Below are positions 24,101-36,598 of a stretch of 64,000 bases of DNA, one piece after another (the first letter of the stretch is position 1; every line of letters begins with the position of its first letter). Source of the stretch: Asterias rubens (Eukaryota; Echinodermata; Asteroidea; Forcipulatida; Asteriidae); NCBI RefSeq assembly GCF_902459465.1, contig NC_047080.1, forward strand, positions 5,557,214 through 5,621,213, written 5' to 3'. Made by a program: the position numbers and the translations under genes. The notes beneath the pieces are model-generated. The model was not told where the DNA came from and did no database searches. It saw only the letters and a program-made list of their open reading frames with translations.

Positions 24101-27100
24101 ATTTTTGAAATGAAAAACAAATTGCAATTTCATGCACTCAACATGTCATCAGTTTCACAATTGGGCTAAACCCAATGATTGCATGATTGTGTAAACCTTA
24201 AGTCTACATAAATGACTGTCCAATTACTCATATTAAGCCAATGATGAGGGCCACCATACGTTTCTTTAATAGCTTGAATTTTAAATCAACTTTACACCGA
24301 CTCATTATCTTTCAGTTAAAATCTGGCAGTTATGCGGGAGTTCGTTGTTAAATGCTCCAACCACAAGATATTTGCGTGATTAGTCCACGTCAGTTTTGAG
24401 AGCCTGGTGTCCAATACTGGCCTGTTCTACACGACTAGACATTTTTTCAAAGTGCAGTTCAAACGCGCTCATAAATAAAGTAAATAAATATGCACTGTTT
24501 AGCCTTCGAGAAAGACTGTGCTGAAGAGTCACTAACAATTTGTTGCGCAAATAAATATAAGTTAACAAAACTTTCAGACGAACTCTTTTGGAGAATGAAC
24601 AAAACTATATAGTAAAGCAAATCTTCCTTGTCAAATCCAAAATGTTGAAGGAACACGTTGCCTTGGATCGGTCGAGTTGGTCTTTGAAAGGCGTTTTGTG
24701 ACTGTTTGTTATAAAATGCATATGGTTAGAAAGATGATGTAAAAGTAGAATACAATGATCCACACAAACATGCCTCGAAATTGCGTGGTTTTCTTATTAC
24801 CTCGTCCAATAACACGGTCGGCCATTTATGGGAGTCAACATTTTGACTCCCATAAATGGCCGACCGTGTTAGTTCGCGACGTAAAAGGAAAACCGTGCAG
24901 TTTCGAGTGATACTTGTGTGGATCATTATATTCTACTTTTACATCATCTTTCTAACCATATTATGCATTTCATAACAAACGGTTTAAAACGCTTTTTATA
25001 GACCAACTCGTGTGATTCATGGCAACGTGTTCCTTTAAGTAATTTACTAATGTTTCATGGACTTAAGGTTCAGTGAGCATAGTTTAGCTTTTTTAGAAAA
25101 AAAAAAAAAACCAAGACACATATTGTGCGTTTATCAATTATTGGTATAGACAGCTTGATCAGCTTTTATGATTTAAAAAAAGAAATACATAATATGCACT
25201 TTGTTAGGGTCTTCTAAGTGCTGCATTCCTTCCTTTTAAAGGAGATTACAGACTTGAGATTGAAGTGAAAGTCTATAATTGAGGTTTTTCATTCCTTCGT
25301 CATGCAATGGTTACTTTACTGTGGAGCTGTGAATCCAATTTGTGAATTGATGCAACGGCCAACATGTGGTAACTAAGCTTACGTATTCAATAAGAAATGT
25401 AGGTACATGGAAAGAAGAAAAAAGTAACAATAGAACTACATGAGTGCTTGGGGTCGGTCAGTCCCCCTTTACAACCATGGCTTGATCCTCTTTTCATCTT
25501 AAAGGCTTTCTTCCATGGAAGGATTGTTGAGATTTGGGGGAGTTGTGGTTAAACCTCTTTCCGTGTATGGACCACAACAAATCTTAGAGACGGCGTGATT
25601 GCGTTAAATTGATGCCGTGTTTAGACGTGATTGCCCGGGGTGGGTCTGAGGGAGGTACCAGGTGACTAATGAACTTAGTATTGTATTAGAGCTCTTCTGT
25701 GGGATGTGTCTTTATGTAACTTCTTGACCACCAAAACAGAAGCCCTTAAATCTTTAATGAGAAGGCTATGTACAATGAAAGTACAGAGCCCTAATCTTGT
25801 CCAGTCTTCAAGAAAACTTGTTGACGTGTATGTTTGTTTCTTCTTGTATCATTGCACTCAAAGATTACATCCACCACTGGAATGAACGTCTTAAAGGAGA
25901 CAAAAAGGGCTGTGGAATGAATGACGGGTGCGGAAACTCAAAACCCAACATGAGAAAACAAGGGGAGCGGATGCTCCAACAATGGTGCATTATTGATGAG
26001 TTATTCCCAAGGAATACCAAGGCAAAGCCAATTGATTTCTGTTTGGGTGCTTCAAGCCCTGGTCGATACCTAATTCTCATGCCCCGGGCATTTTGAGCCT
26101 TACAGAACCCATTTCCTGTTGTGGGTTCTACACGATTTAAGTGCATTACGCCACCTACATCCTGACTGATCCTCTTTTTTTATTCAAAAGATGATATCAC
26201 CACATGGGCTTGAGAATGTCTTTTCCCACCGACAACCAAAACGTCGAGATAAGTGCAGATGTCCGAAATGGCGTACAAATAATTCCTGTTGTCAGTTTTG
26301 AGTTACGTCTTGTTTTCGTCTGTTGTTTTATGTCAGGTCATATCGATATTTGTTATATATGTTGTGATTTGTTACTTCCATCCTTTTGGCTTTATTGACA
26401 GTTTATGTTAATTGTAATCAGTCAATGAATGGAAGCCTTTTATAACAATAATAAAGACTTGATTGCAATCATACACAACTCGTATTTTAAGACTCTTGAT
26501 TAGTAGATGTTGCCATGGCAATGAAAGCAAATCAGATGTTGATATTAGTGGCTATTGATGTCTGTGTATCCTTAAAGATCTTAACACCAACAATTAGAAA
26601 TATTATAAGCTCCATATTTGTACTTAATTAATCTGTTCAGCAGAGAATATTGTTAGTGATGCAACACTGCAAAAAAACCTGGTGTTTAACTTGACATTGG
26701 TGTTGTCACATATAGATACCAAACAAAGATTCAGAATTTACATCAAAGGGTTTTAAAATGAGACTTATTTCTGGCAACACGATTTTATCGGTGTTATTTC
26801 AACACCCTTTGGTGTTAATGTTGTTCGTGTAAATCTTTATGACAACACACTTGGTGTTAGTTTTAACACTCTAGTTTTTTGCCACTGTTTGTTTTGATGT
26901 GTTTTTAATGCTTACCTGTATGGATGTAGGTATGTTTCTTCATGTCTGATTTCTGGTGGAATCTTTTGCCGCAATACTCGCAAGGATAAGGTCTTGTGTC
27001 AGAATGTATCAGCATGTGTGTAGACAGTGTTGAAGATCTTTTGAATGTCTTGCCACATTGCTTGCAATGAAACGACCTCTCTTGACTATGCACTGCCCGG

Positions 27101-30100
27101 TGTTGGCTCAAACTCACGGCATGTCCGAAGGTTTTGTGGCACAGATCGCAGGCGTATGGTCTCTTACCGCTGTGCGATCGGCGAACGTGAACTTCAAGTC
27201 CGTGCGGTGTACTGAAGACTTTATTACAGTCTTGGCAGGTGTAAGTGCCATGTTGACCGGGGGAACCACAGAGCGGTGGCGAGGGGGAGAACAGCTTCCT
27301 CTCGGCTCGGAACTCTTCTGGATCGGACGAATATCTTCTCTGGAGAGGAGGGCGTTCCATGCCGATGAAAGGGTGTTGTCGCAGCCCAGCTGCACCAGGG
27401 AGGGATGGTACGTAAGCAGGTATCCCTACCCCAAGTTTAGCTCGGTACCAGTTAAGATCATCAAGCGAGAAGGATTTCAGAAGGTCTTTTTCGATTTGTG
27501 CAAAACGAGCTCTGTATACGTCGGTATAGCTGAGGCGGCCATCTTTCAACAGCTCGGATATTTCACGGCTGATGAAACCTGTATAGTGAGATGGGGGAAT
27601 TGACATATTAAAGCATTAAATCGTGTTATTAAAAGCTGCCGCGTTGACATGCGGGTTGGTGTAGAGTCACCTGAGAGATTGTGTCATATTGAGAAGTGCT
27701 GACATGGGTGTAAGGGTTTACTCCTTCAACCAAATAACTTGTTCAGTCTGGGTGAAAGTAAATAAACTGGAGCGTCAAACAGTGGAAGGAAAATAAACTT
27801 TGTCTAAAGATTTTGTTTGAAATTCTTGAGTTGATGTCTTGTAATTTGATTCAACGCTTGAAGGCCCATCCAATCAGGAAACATCAACCCTCATTGAACA
27901 CAAAGTCTTTGCGGAGTACCGCCATATAGCTTTTTAATTAACCTGGGCATTTTTCAATGTGGAGTTTTTGTATAAACACAAACGCATTGAGTTTAATGAC
28001 TTTACTAAAACTCATTCCTAGTCTTAGATAAAGTAGGCCGTCTATCTGACTCGTTCAGGGCCGAGATGAACCGCGGAGAGTGGCAAGGTATTAGACAATG
28101 CCACAAACGAACAAACATATAAACAACTTTACCGTAACGGAGGCAAATATTTATAACTTTTTAACTATTTTTTTAAAAGTACTTTATAGTGTTTTACATG
28201 TGTGCGTATATGAGGCTCTATATATGTTTTTGTTTCGAACTTATGATAGAGATGATTAAGTACATCATTTAAAACCACCCAACATGTCAAAAATTTAATC
28301 ACACTGTCAAAGTAGTGCGAACTTAACAAATCAAAAACAAGAAATCCGCAGTGACAAGTTTTGTGTTCCATTGCAGCGCATTCTAAACTAATAATTGTCA
28401 CTATCTATAATTGACATTTTCTCCAGCCTAGTAATTTCGACATGTCCTCATCTGTTTTTCTCATTATTTTTCTGAACCGGGCCATGGTTTTAATTGATCA
28501 AATCCTATGCAATCAGTGCCCGAATGTCAACACGCAATAAGTCGCTTAAGGAATAAAACATGGAGATATATAAAGCTCCCGAAAGCAAACGAAATCTGTA
28601 GTGGTTAGCGGGGCGAGTCGGTGCCTAGTCAGCTCCGAGATTCCCTCCATCAGCCATTCAACGAAGCACGGCGACCAGTCTCGGTGCTTTATTAGTAGCT
28701 TACTTTATACATACTCTATAAGAGAGCATGTTATACACATTATGGGGGTTTGTGTGGGTTTGCGGGAATTATAAGTCAACTATTGCGTGTTTGTATATAT
28801 GCACTGGTAATCATGCGTCTGTCAATTTGACTTTATAGAAACTCTATAAACCGCATATGCCATAATCGCTTTACAATAAATTAAGTGAAATGTAGCTTCA
28901 AATAAAAGTGCGTTTTATGATTTTCTTTTATATATTTTAGAAGGCACTTATTTCATATTTTATATCTTCTTCGGATCCATATTAATATAAAATATATCAA
29001 TCTTTGCATTGTCGAGACTAGTTACGAATACCTTATCAACAATAGTCAACAAATTGCAAATTTAATAAAACAAAACAAATCGAATCGAATCGGCTTATAT
29101 AAGTTTTACGCGACGTAATAAATCAATGCGTTGGTATTTCACAAACAGATCGGGAATTAGCTTGAGATTTCAAGTCGAGCTTTCCCTTGGTTGCAATTCA
29201 TCATATTCATAATGAGATAAAGTAATATTGTCTTGTCTTTATTCTCCGCTTCATTGAGAGATACGAGGTTGCATAAAGTCATGATTGCAATATATATGTG
29301 GGGTCATTTCATATCCACTTTCTACGGTATCTTGGTTGAGTTTTTGCAGCACACTAGGGATTCTTCATGACTTTGCCATCTTCGCTACTAATAGTTCATA
29401 TGACCTTAAGACGAGGACGCATATCGCCTGAACATATCGAATTTGTCTCCCGCTATACCTCTAATTGAAACGTTTACTACTGTTGTTAAAGTATAAGCAT
29501 GTCTAATTACATACATTGGCTTTTCCGGCGCTGTACTTGTGCGAGTCGTTGGTGATTGTTTGAGGAAAGCTATTAAACAACGAGCGAGCCGCGCTTGTTG
29601 ATAGTGAGGGGGAAAGAGGGGGAGCGTAGACGGGTCTGAACGAGCCTCTAGACGGGGATAGATCTCGGTGTTACCCGCTGTAGCACACCCATGGGTCTTA
29701 TTGGCGGTAATACAGATTTGTAAAGCACTCAAACCATTACCGAAACCCGTGTCATTTGCCAGTGTTGCAGTTGGCTTTGACTGTGTGTATAGATTGTTAG
29801 TGTACTGTAATTAGCCTGATTGTGGACCGACAGGGCTTTCTCAGAGCCAATAGCTCACGAGGGAGTTGGTGGGGGTGATTGGGAAGCTAGTGACTGATTT
29901 TAGGCTGTGATTATTAGTCGTCTTTGAAAGCATACAATGACTTATGGAAGTCATAAAGCATAGACAATGTGGAGTGTCATTACCATTAGCTGGCGGCGAG
30001 GGTATGTCGTAGCTTGAGATCTCACTCGGCCATCGTTGACTTGGACTACTGAGTGGTCTTGGTGGTGGGTAGCCAGGTGGTAAGGTGCAGGGGAGGATGG

Positions 30101-33100
30101 TGATGGGGCCTGGAATGGGACCTCTCCGGACTCCGTTGGTCAACTCCGATAAGCGCTGATCAATGCTCATCGTTGGGCTGTGTTGCTTGCCGGGTATTGC
30201 CGACTCCTCATACGGTCCGATGATCACAGCGCGTCCAATCTCCGGGTTGCTGCTAACGGGTAGCTCTGGGGAACGGAAAACGTTATTAAAACAGAATGGT
30301 GAAATGGATTGGCTGTCTGAAGGGCACGCAGGCGAAACGAAGGAAACGGCAATTCTTGATGAACGCAAACACTGGCTTGGCATGTCAATCTATAGAGAAC
30401 ATAACATGGTGTGTGTGAATTGACATAACATCGTGATGAACACACTCCTACTGTTGAGTATAGTGATTGAGAAATGGGCGGTTCGGACCAGGGTACCACA
30501 AATTAGCAATCATGCATTTAACACAATTGCGCGCCATCTTGACAAGAAAGTCAAATAATTGATGCTGGTGAAATATTGCCATCACTCTATGTAATACTGA
30601 ATATAACATACTTCATCTTCATATAAACCTATCTCTTTCTCTTTATTGAGTTATGTTTTTTCAGTAAGTCGTTATGAATAAGCCTTCAGGTTGGAAATAC
30701 ATTAATAATGTCTTGAATATTGAGATGTCTCAACTGTTCTGACGGATAAGTTTTAAAGTTATCTATAATATTGAAGTTTATGGATGTATTTTCTCTTATT
30801 TGAACTGAAAAGGGAATCACACATACACAAAGATGATGCTTCTATTGGTTTCGTTTTACACAAAGAGATTTGTAATGTTGAGATAAAAATTTAATATTAT
30901 ACATCAGAAATAACGTTTGAGTTCAAATTTAAATCGTATTGACATAAGGCGAGTTTGTCTCCCTAAGTGCGTTTTACTCTCTATCCGGCTAGCAATAGGT
31001 GAACGGGCGAAGCTTTGCCGACTTAACTATTGATTGATTTTTCAAACGAAACCGATTCCACAAAAATGATTTCTGCTTAACCATGATAAAAGGCTGAGCT
31101 GGTTTAATAATTAAACTTTGCATTATTTGTTCCTGGAGGTTTTTTTTTACCCACAACTATAATGTGTTCTCATTCGTGACCATATCCAATAAGGTGAGGT
31201 GAGTCGTTTTGACGTTAATTTAAAACAAATTAATATAATTACGTGAATGCAGGTATCAGACAAATTGAAACGCTGAGTTTGAATATAGCTGCCTACCCGT
31301 ATCTTGACATAATGTAACGGTCGTTTCTTTTAAGTACAAATTGTTCTTTTTTCAAATTTAATTTATTAGCAAATGTCCATAAACCATATGGTTGGAATGC
31401 AGTTTAAACTAGGCTCTCACTGATGCAAATAATTCGTTGCAGACAGACTCAACGGGATTGTAGTAGTAAAAGGCATTTAGGAGTGAAATTTTAATTGGCA
31501 AATGTTAATTAGTTTATTGTCATGAAATCAATTTCAATGAAAGATTTCCAAATGAATCATATTTTGGTTTGACAATGAGATTTGGGTGATAAAAACCACA
31601 GAACTATAGCTGGAAATTTCCCGTGCCAGCTGCCATGAAAGATCAACAAAGAAAACAAAAGCTAAAATTGTTCTGAGTTTGCGAAAGGGTTGGTTGGCGT
31701 TTGGTTCATTTCAACTCCATGGACTATTTACCTTGAGTCCTCAAGTGTTGTCAAAGCAATGGCTTAACCACGTGTAAAATCTTGGCTGATTATTTGGCAT
31801 TATAAAACTTATATTATTTTGATGAGATATGATAGAATAGTGGAGATTATTGTCATGAGAATTAACCATCTGCTTGTCTCGCTGTGATTAATCATTAGAG
31901 TTATCAGAAATGATAAGTCAAATGGTTTTAGCCTAATAAGTTGTAATCACTCTAAACTAGAATAATAATGTAAAATACAGTTTTGTTTTAATTAGATGAA
32001 GGTAATTAGATAAATGGGATTTCATTTATCTCTTAATGATGCCGATGTCCTTTCACAGTTCCTTTGAAAACACAGAACTGTTCTCGGAGGACATTTCACG
32101 TAATATTTTAGATATTTACAATCAAATCATATAATTTCGGGGAAAAAAACATTTGACGCGTTTGAAATATTACAAGTATTGGAAAAAAATACTCTTTTCT
32201 CAACACCTGTTTAAATTGTCCGTAACCAAATTGTCAAAAACACATCGATTTATGTTCCATTGTCAATAATCAGAAGAGCGTTTCATGGGATCCGGGTTAA
32301 ACTCAAGAAGGGAAGGACATTGTGATTTGTACGCGTCAAAAAGTCAATTATAAGCATGAGCACTTGATTTGTCTTTGCATTGGGTTTACCATGAGATTAG
32401 TATTGGTGCAATTGAGTGGAATATAACAGCCCGGATGCCCATGATGTTACCGCTGACCACCTGCCTGTGGCGCGGTAGTGCTAAGCGTGCCGTTACAAGA
32501 TAAATCCCTTGGACTGTGGGGTGTCAGAGACTGTGCATACAATCAAATAGACCCGCTACTACTGTATGAACACCGTAAGTACACAGCGAATATACTCACT
32601 AAAAACTATTCTGTGATTCAAAATTTCTCATTCAACATATAGTGACGTTGGAATTCGTATTATTTATGGGAATACTTATAGGTTCGAAAAAAGGGGAAAA
32701 ATGCATCTTGAAAACAGAATGATTAAGAACCCTTTATGCTTCTCTTGTGGAGAAAAGTTTGTGTATTAAAAAAACCCAATTGTCGACATTTAGAGTTTCA
32801 AAAGTTGGAATAAATTACAAATCAATATCAAGACTTGCAAAAAAACGAGCAGCTCAAAGTTAAATTAACATCAAATAGACCACACGTGTTCAATAATGAG
32901 AAATGACTCTTCGATTGGTCAAAATTTTCTTAAAATTGTTACTTTTTATAAGCTATACCCAAAAGCAACAACAACTTTTACAATGATCAATGCAGTAGAA
33001 CTTCTCTGTAGGAAACATTAATTGTCGATACGCGAATTTTCATAGCTTGACAATTTGACAATGTAAAAAGGTTTGAGATCAAATGGTAATGTCATCGATA

Positions 33101-33498
33101 CTGATTGATTATAAACAGTTTATATTAGTGCCATACAAATTTTGACAATTTAGAAGGTGACTTCACCTTACAAAGCCGTTGGAAATAAATTTAAGAAATG
33201 CACAATTTCGAATATGCAAATGTTAAAGCTCAATGGTTTGTCAGCAATAAGGGAATAAATAGCAAAGGCACTTTTTAGTTTTACCTTCCATTTTTTGTGC
33301 ATTGTAAGAACAAATATTTCTTAAGTTGAAATTTGTCAAAGCACGTGAAGTAAGTTTTCAGAGCGTGTTTGTCTTACCTTTCTTCCTGGGCGTAACGGGC
33401 GTGAATGCACTGACCATTCTTGCCTCGGCATCCATACAAATTGCCGGGGCGTAAGTCACTTTCTTCCCCTTCGCTTTCACTAAGAAGGAGCGAGGCAT
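20885..33498 (-). CDS. Gfi1: Gfi1/Gfi1b zinc-finger repressor, whole gene (4 coding exons)
   Basis: Spliced coding sequence joins 33498-33378, 30265-29984, 27578-26916 and 21102-20885 (1284 nt, 427 residues plus stop). All junctions are GT-AG, all introns are phase 1, and the frames join without adjustment. The N-terminus begins MPRSFLVK, the SNAG motif that in Gfi1/Snail proteins recruits LSD1/CoREST. Residues about 42-245 are a proline-rich, variable linker. Six C2H2 fingers follow at about 247-270, 276-298, 304-326, 332-354, 360-382 and 388-411. The finger region is nearly identical to vertebrate Gfi1/Gfi1b ([62 protein letters not shown]). Total length is close to human GFI1 (422). The family acts in the nucleus on AATC-core sites to repress transcription in blood, sensory and neural lineages; the role here is inferred. 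A single invertebrate Gfi1 would be co-orthologous to Gfi1 and Gfi1b. Confidence 0.96.
23870..24025. repeat. Two-copy 84 bp tandem duplication
   Basis: AAGTTAAGCACCCGATGACT begins both copies, followed by ATTTCATGTA and CATATTCCCATTGTC. Lies in Gfi1 intron 3. Confidence 0.75.
24645..25038. repeat. Foldback family B, simple copy (Gfi1 intron 3)
   Basis: About 394 bp. The arms match those at 3629-4289 without an insertion; the centre is a perfect hairpin around TGGGAGTCAACATTTTGACTCCCA. No coding content. Confidence 0.9.
26665..26887. repeat. hAT-like foldback element (Gfi1 intron 3)
   Basis: Ends CACTGCAAAAAAAC and GTTTTTTGCCACTG are imperfect inverted repeats of hAT type. The interior is made of GGTGTT/AACACC motifs. 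It lies 28 bp past the exon 3 donor. Confidence 0.6.
26916..27578 (-). CDS. Gfi1: Gfi1 coding exon 3 (linker and zinc fingers 1-4)
   Basis: 663 nt, phase 1 in and out, residues about 135-356. The acceptor reads ACTATACAG and the donor ACAG|GTAAGC. It begins [20 protein letters not shown], passes through a spacer, then encodes fingers 1-4 with the CX2C...HX3-4H pattern. Finger 1 has a four-residue HX4H spacing (HVRRSH). Without splicing the frame would stop three codons past the donor, which supports the donor. Fingers 3-5 are the DNA-contacting set in vertebrate Gfi1. Confidence 0.96.
27579..29983 (-). other. Gfi1 intron 2
   Basis: 2.4 kb without recognisable repeats. On the opposite strand a TATATAAAG box at about 28567-28575 precedes a GC-richer stretch (28600-28680), but no open frame or splice pattern follows, so no gene is called. 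Confidence 0.7.
29984..30265 (-). CDS. Gfi1: Gfi1 coding exon 2 (linker)
   Basis: 282 nt, phase 1 at both ends, residues about 41-135. The acceptor is TTCCCCAG and the donor ATG|GTAATG. It encodes a Pro/Ser-rich low-conservation segment (for example [16 protein letters not shown]) corresponding to the variable region between SNAG and the fingers in vertebrate Gfi1. Identity comes from frame continuity between the unmistakable exons 1 and 3 and the open frame across it. Confidence 0.88.
30266..33377 (-). other. Gfi1 intron 1 (repeat-free)
   Basis: 3.1 kb, AT-rich, with none of the foldback or SINE families found elsewhere. A two-tier inverted repeat lies at 32046-32093. Such a first intron beside a developmental regulator is a plausible place for enhancers; nothing proves it. 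Confidence 0.6.
33378..33498 (-). CDS. Gfi1: Gfi1 coding exon 1 (SNAG domain)
   Basis: Encodes residues 1-40 plus one base. It starts at the ATG whose complement is at 33496-33498 and gives [20 protein letters not shown], a canonical SNAG motif; that identity fixes the start codon. It ends PRKK then G at a strong donor (AAG|GTAAGA). The single carried base plus AG of exon 2 makes a Glu codon. Upstream 5' UTR length is unknown. Confidence 0.95.
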
Positions 33499-33519
33499 TT
33501 TCTCCAGAGTTGCCGTCTT

Positions 33520-34330
33520 AATTTATCAAAGAAGAACTTCCAGGCTCTAGTGTGTCTTTACTTGTTGATGCGAGCAGAAGAAGTAAAGAGAAAGTCCTAA
33601 CTCACTGCAATTGGTGTGATCATAGAGTAAGTGATAAAGTTGTTGCAAGTTGGACGGGCAAGCTATCCGGTGTTTAGCTAACATGTGAACTGACTTGAGG
33701 CCATAGTTTGATGAGACTAAATAGATGTTGGTCCGTGGTTGATGCTAGCCACTGATGGGGTTGCGTTAAATCTGATCTCAAGTTGGGACTGTGCCTGGTG
33801 TTAGTGCAGCTCTCACTTCATGATTATGCAAATGCAACCATAAGCCAATAACTCAGATTCATCTATACACACTGAATCTGCTGCTGGCATTCATTCAACA
33901 CTGTATTGGTTGAATGGTATAAAAAAAAAACTATATACAACGTGTACAAAGTCTTCTTCAATGAACCGACGTTGTCATGCGGCAACAAAAGGCGCACTTC
34001 TAGTGCACCAGCCACAGTGGTGATACGCAGAGCAAATCAAGCGTAAAATCCCTAACTGGGCATGCGCTGCGAGAGGGAGGGGGAGGAGGAAACTACAATG
34101 AATAGACTTGAATTAGGCTGATTGGCGCTATATTTATTACATCAAGCACTACTTGCAACACGATGGAAACATCTAAATAAGACTTCAATAGACGAGATGA
34201 GTAAAGCGCCTGCGCTGACATGGCAGGTGCGTGTGACGTCACGGATGGAGCGGTCCCTAAATGACCAGTCAGTGCCCTGCTCAGCCGCCAGACCGTAACG
34301 AAGGGTTGTGATTGGCTTAAAGACAGGGTT
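33520..34330 (-). promoter_or_regulatory. Candidate Gfi1 5' UTR and promoter
   Basis: Upstream of the Gfi1 start codon. Seen: a perfect CRE palindrome TGACGTCA at 34234-34241, a CCAAT box on the minus strand at 34311-34315, an NRF1-like GCGCATGCCC near 34065 and a GC-rich GCGCAGGCGC near 34210. A POU octamer ATGCAAAT lies at 33826-33833. The clustering of CpG-containing promoter-type motifs suggests the start of transcription lies between them and the ATG. No unambiguous TATA box or initiator is visible, so the exact start is unknown. Confidence 0.4.
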
Positions 34331-35532
34331 GTTCTTCTTTGATTGACACGCCTTTGGTACCTCACTATCTGCGTAACTCTGTTAATGGTAAAGCGATATG
34401 ACCATAGGAAAGGGTAATCTCATAATGTGTTGATAAGTAATGTAAAATTGGTGGACTCTTTAAGCAAAGCTAAAGAAACGCACCAGAGGGAGTTGGTAGT
34501 AACCGCATGGTATACGCTAATTCTACCTCCATGGTATACGTAAGTGTAATTATGATATGCAGCAAGGATCATTGTATACCAATGCAATCTAGTAAGGATT
34601 ATGCAATTGGTTTGGAAGACGGATAAACATGATGAAATTATAAGATAACAAACAAATGGAGTGGTTAAAATTAGACTTAGTTTAAAGTGAGGTGTTTATC
34701 ATTTCAGTTGGTTTGTGGAGATTGGGTTGATTTGGAATTGTAACTTTGAGTTAATATTCTATTCGTGTAGAATGGACTTATGTGTATGTTAGCTCTATAT
34801 ACAAGAAATGGTGCTCTAATTTGGTAAAGTTCATGTTGGTGCTTAAACTCTTACAAGATGATATACAATGTTGGTATCATTTTGATATTTCATCCACACA
34901 AAACACTGACCCGGTTTCGACTTAAGCGAAGAGCAATAAGTATAGTTTGATGTAAAACGTTGTGAGAATGTTATATCAATGCCATGAGTCTGTGTTTCTA
35001 TAGCCATTCATTAGTAAGTATTTGAGACAAGGATGAAGAAAATGCATAGAAATGTGATAAAGTGGAAATTCGACGTCTAGTCAACATTTTGCGAGACAAA
35101 TCAGTTGATTGAACAAACTCAAGCCTTATATACATAGACGCTGTCGCAATTCTTGGAAAACCTATATAATGTACAATTATTTTTATTTTATTTTTTATTA
35201 AACAAGTTTCTTTATGTGAAGTCAGATTTTAGAGTTTTGTTAAGTTCTTATCAAATTACAGATAAACCTCCTAGTCTTAAAACCACACGAGTGACAATTG
35301 ATTGGATTAGTATTATCGGAATAATCTGGTGTTCAGTCAGTCAATATAATCGATCATTTATAGCTGGTGGTCTCGACCATAGTGTTAGGACCATGAGGCA
35401 AGGGCAAGGCCTCTGTATAGAAACGTGTCGGTCACGCTTGCTTTGTTTTAGTTGTACAAACATTTGTAAAAAAAAACAAAAAAAAAACACCGAGGTCTTT
35501 TAAAATTCATTGAATGTTAACATGTTTTGTTA

Positions 35533-35769
35533 TTAAAGGCAGTAGACACTATTGGTAATTACTCAAAATGTTTATAAGCATAAAACCTTAATTGATTACG
35601 AATAATGGGGAGAGGTTGGTAGTATAAAACATTGTGAGAAACGGCTCCCTCTGGCGTAATGTAGTTTTCGAGAAAGAAGTAATTTTCCACGAATTTGATT
35701 TCGAGACCTCAAGTTTAGAATTGAGAAGACTGGTCTTTGACAATTACCAATAGTGTCCATTGTCTTTAA
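35533..35769 (+). repeat. Foldback family A, internally deleted
   Basis: Both termini are present (TTAAAGGCAGTAGACACT and GTCCATTGTCTTTAA). The right half between the central palindrome and GAGAAGACTGGTC is missing. Confidence 0.88.
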
Positions 35770-36230
35770 GTAATTGTATCACGTATATGAAAAGCTGTCA
35801 GCATTTCCGTAATGACCGAAGTTTGGATAATGCTTTGGTTGTCCCATGTTTACCTGATGTCCTCTAGCCTAAATTCATTGATTGTTAACATGTTTTGTTA
35901 CTAAAAATGAGTGTACAAAAAGGTCGGTGGAAAATGCTTCACACTTCACTATTTGTTTTACCCAAATACCTGGAACTCCTAAACGATTCAGTAGGAAGGT
36001 AACGCAGACCAAGGTCAAATTCTGTACAATGATATTAAATTTAATTCCAGTTGGCATTTAGGATCAAAACATCACCTCTAAAGACTTCAACAAAGCAAGA
36101 AACTCAACACACGTGGATTTTGTTTATTCCTTGTATTTTTTACACAAACTGCACAGAACACGTTTTCAGCGGCGTCCAGTGGACGAATTTGTGACAAAAA
36201 TGAATAAACGAGTTGGTCCAAATTGTACCC

Positions 36231-36598
36231 TTAAAGCCATTGGACCCTTTCGGTACAGAACAAAATGTTCACAGATTTACAAATAACTTACAGGGTTTAC
36301 AGAAGGTAGTGGTGAAAGACATCTCTTGAAATATTATTCCATGAAATACTTTACTTTTTGAGAAAACAGTAAAACAATATCAATTCTCGATATCGAGAAT
36401 AACGGATTTATTTTAAACACATGTCATGGCACGGCGAAACGTGCGGATACAAGCGTGGGTTTTCCCGTTATTTTCTCCCGACTCCGATGACCGATTGAGC
36501 TTAAATTTCCACAGGTTTGTTATTTGATATAGAAGTTGTGATACACGAAGTGTGGGCCTTGGATAATACTGTTTACCGAAAGGGTCCAATGGCTTTAA
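36231..36598. repeat. Foldback family C
   Basis: Starts TTAAAGCCATTGGACCCTT and ends GGGTCCAATGGCTTTAA. The centre contains the perfect palindrome ATTCTCGATATCGAGAAT. A second copy is at 55474-55772. Confidence 0.87.

Larger units (their letters stand above)
21103..26915 (-). other. Gfi1 intron 3 (5.8 kb)
   Basis: Separates fingers 1-4 from 5-6. It holds a foldback element (24645-25038), a hAT-like foldback (26665-26887) and an 84 bp tandem duplication near 23870-24025. A GC/CpG-richer stretch around 22140-22770 has overlapping open frames on both strands with no recognisable protein; I regard those frames as chance or regulatory. No further gene is seen. Confidence 0.8.

Noticed and set aside
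28600..28690. Sequence resembling a guide-RNA scaffold end (GAGTCGGTGC)
   Set aside because: A ten-base coincidence in a eukaryotic intron, with no repeat or Cas gene.
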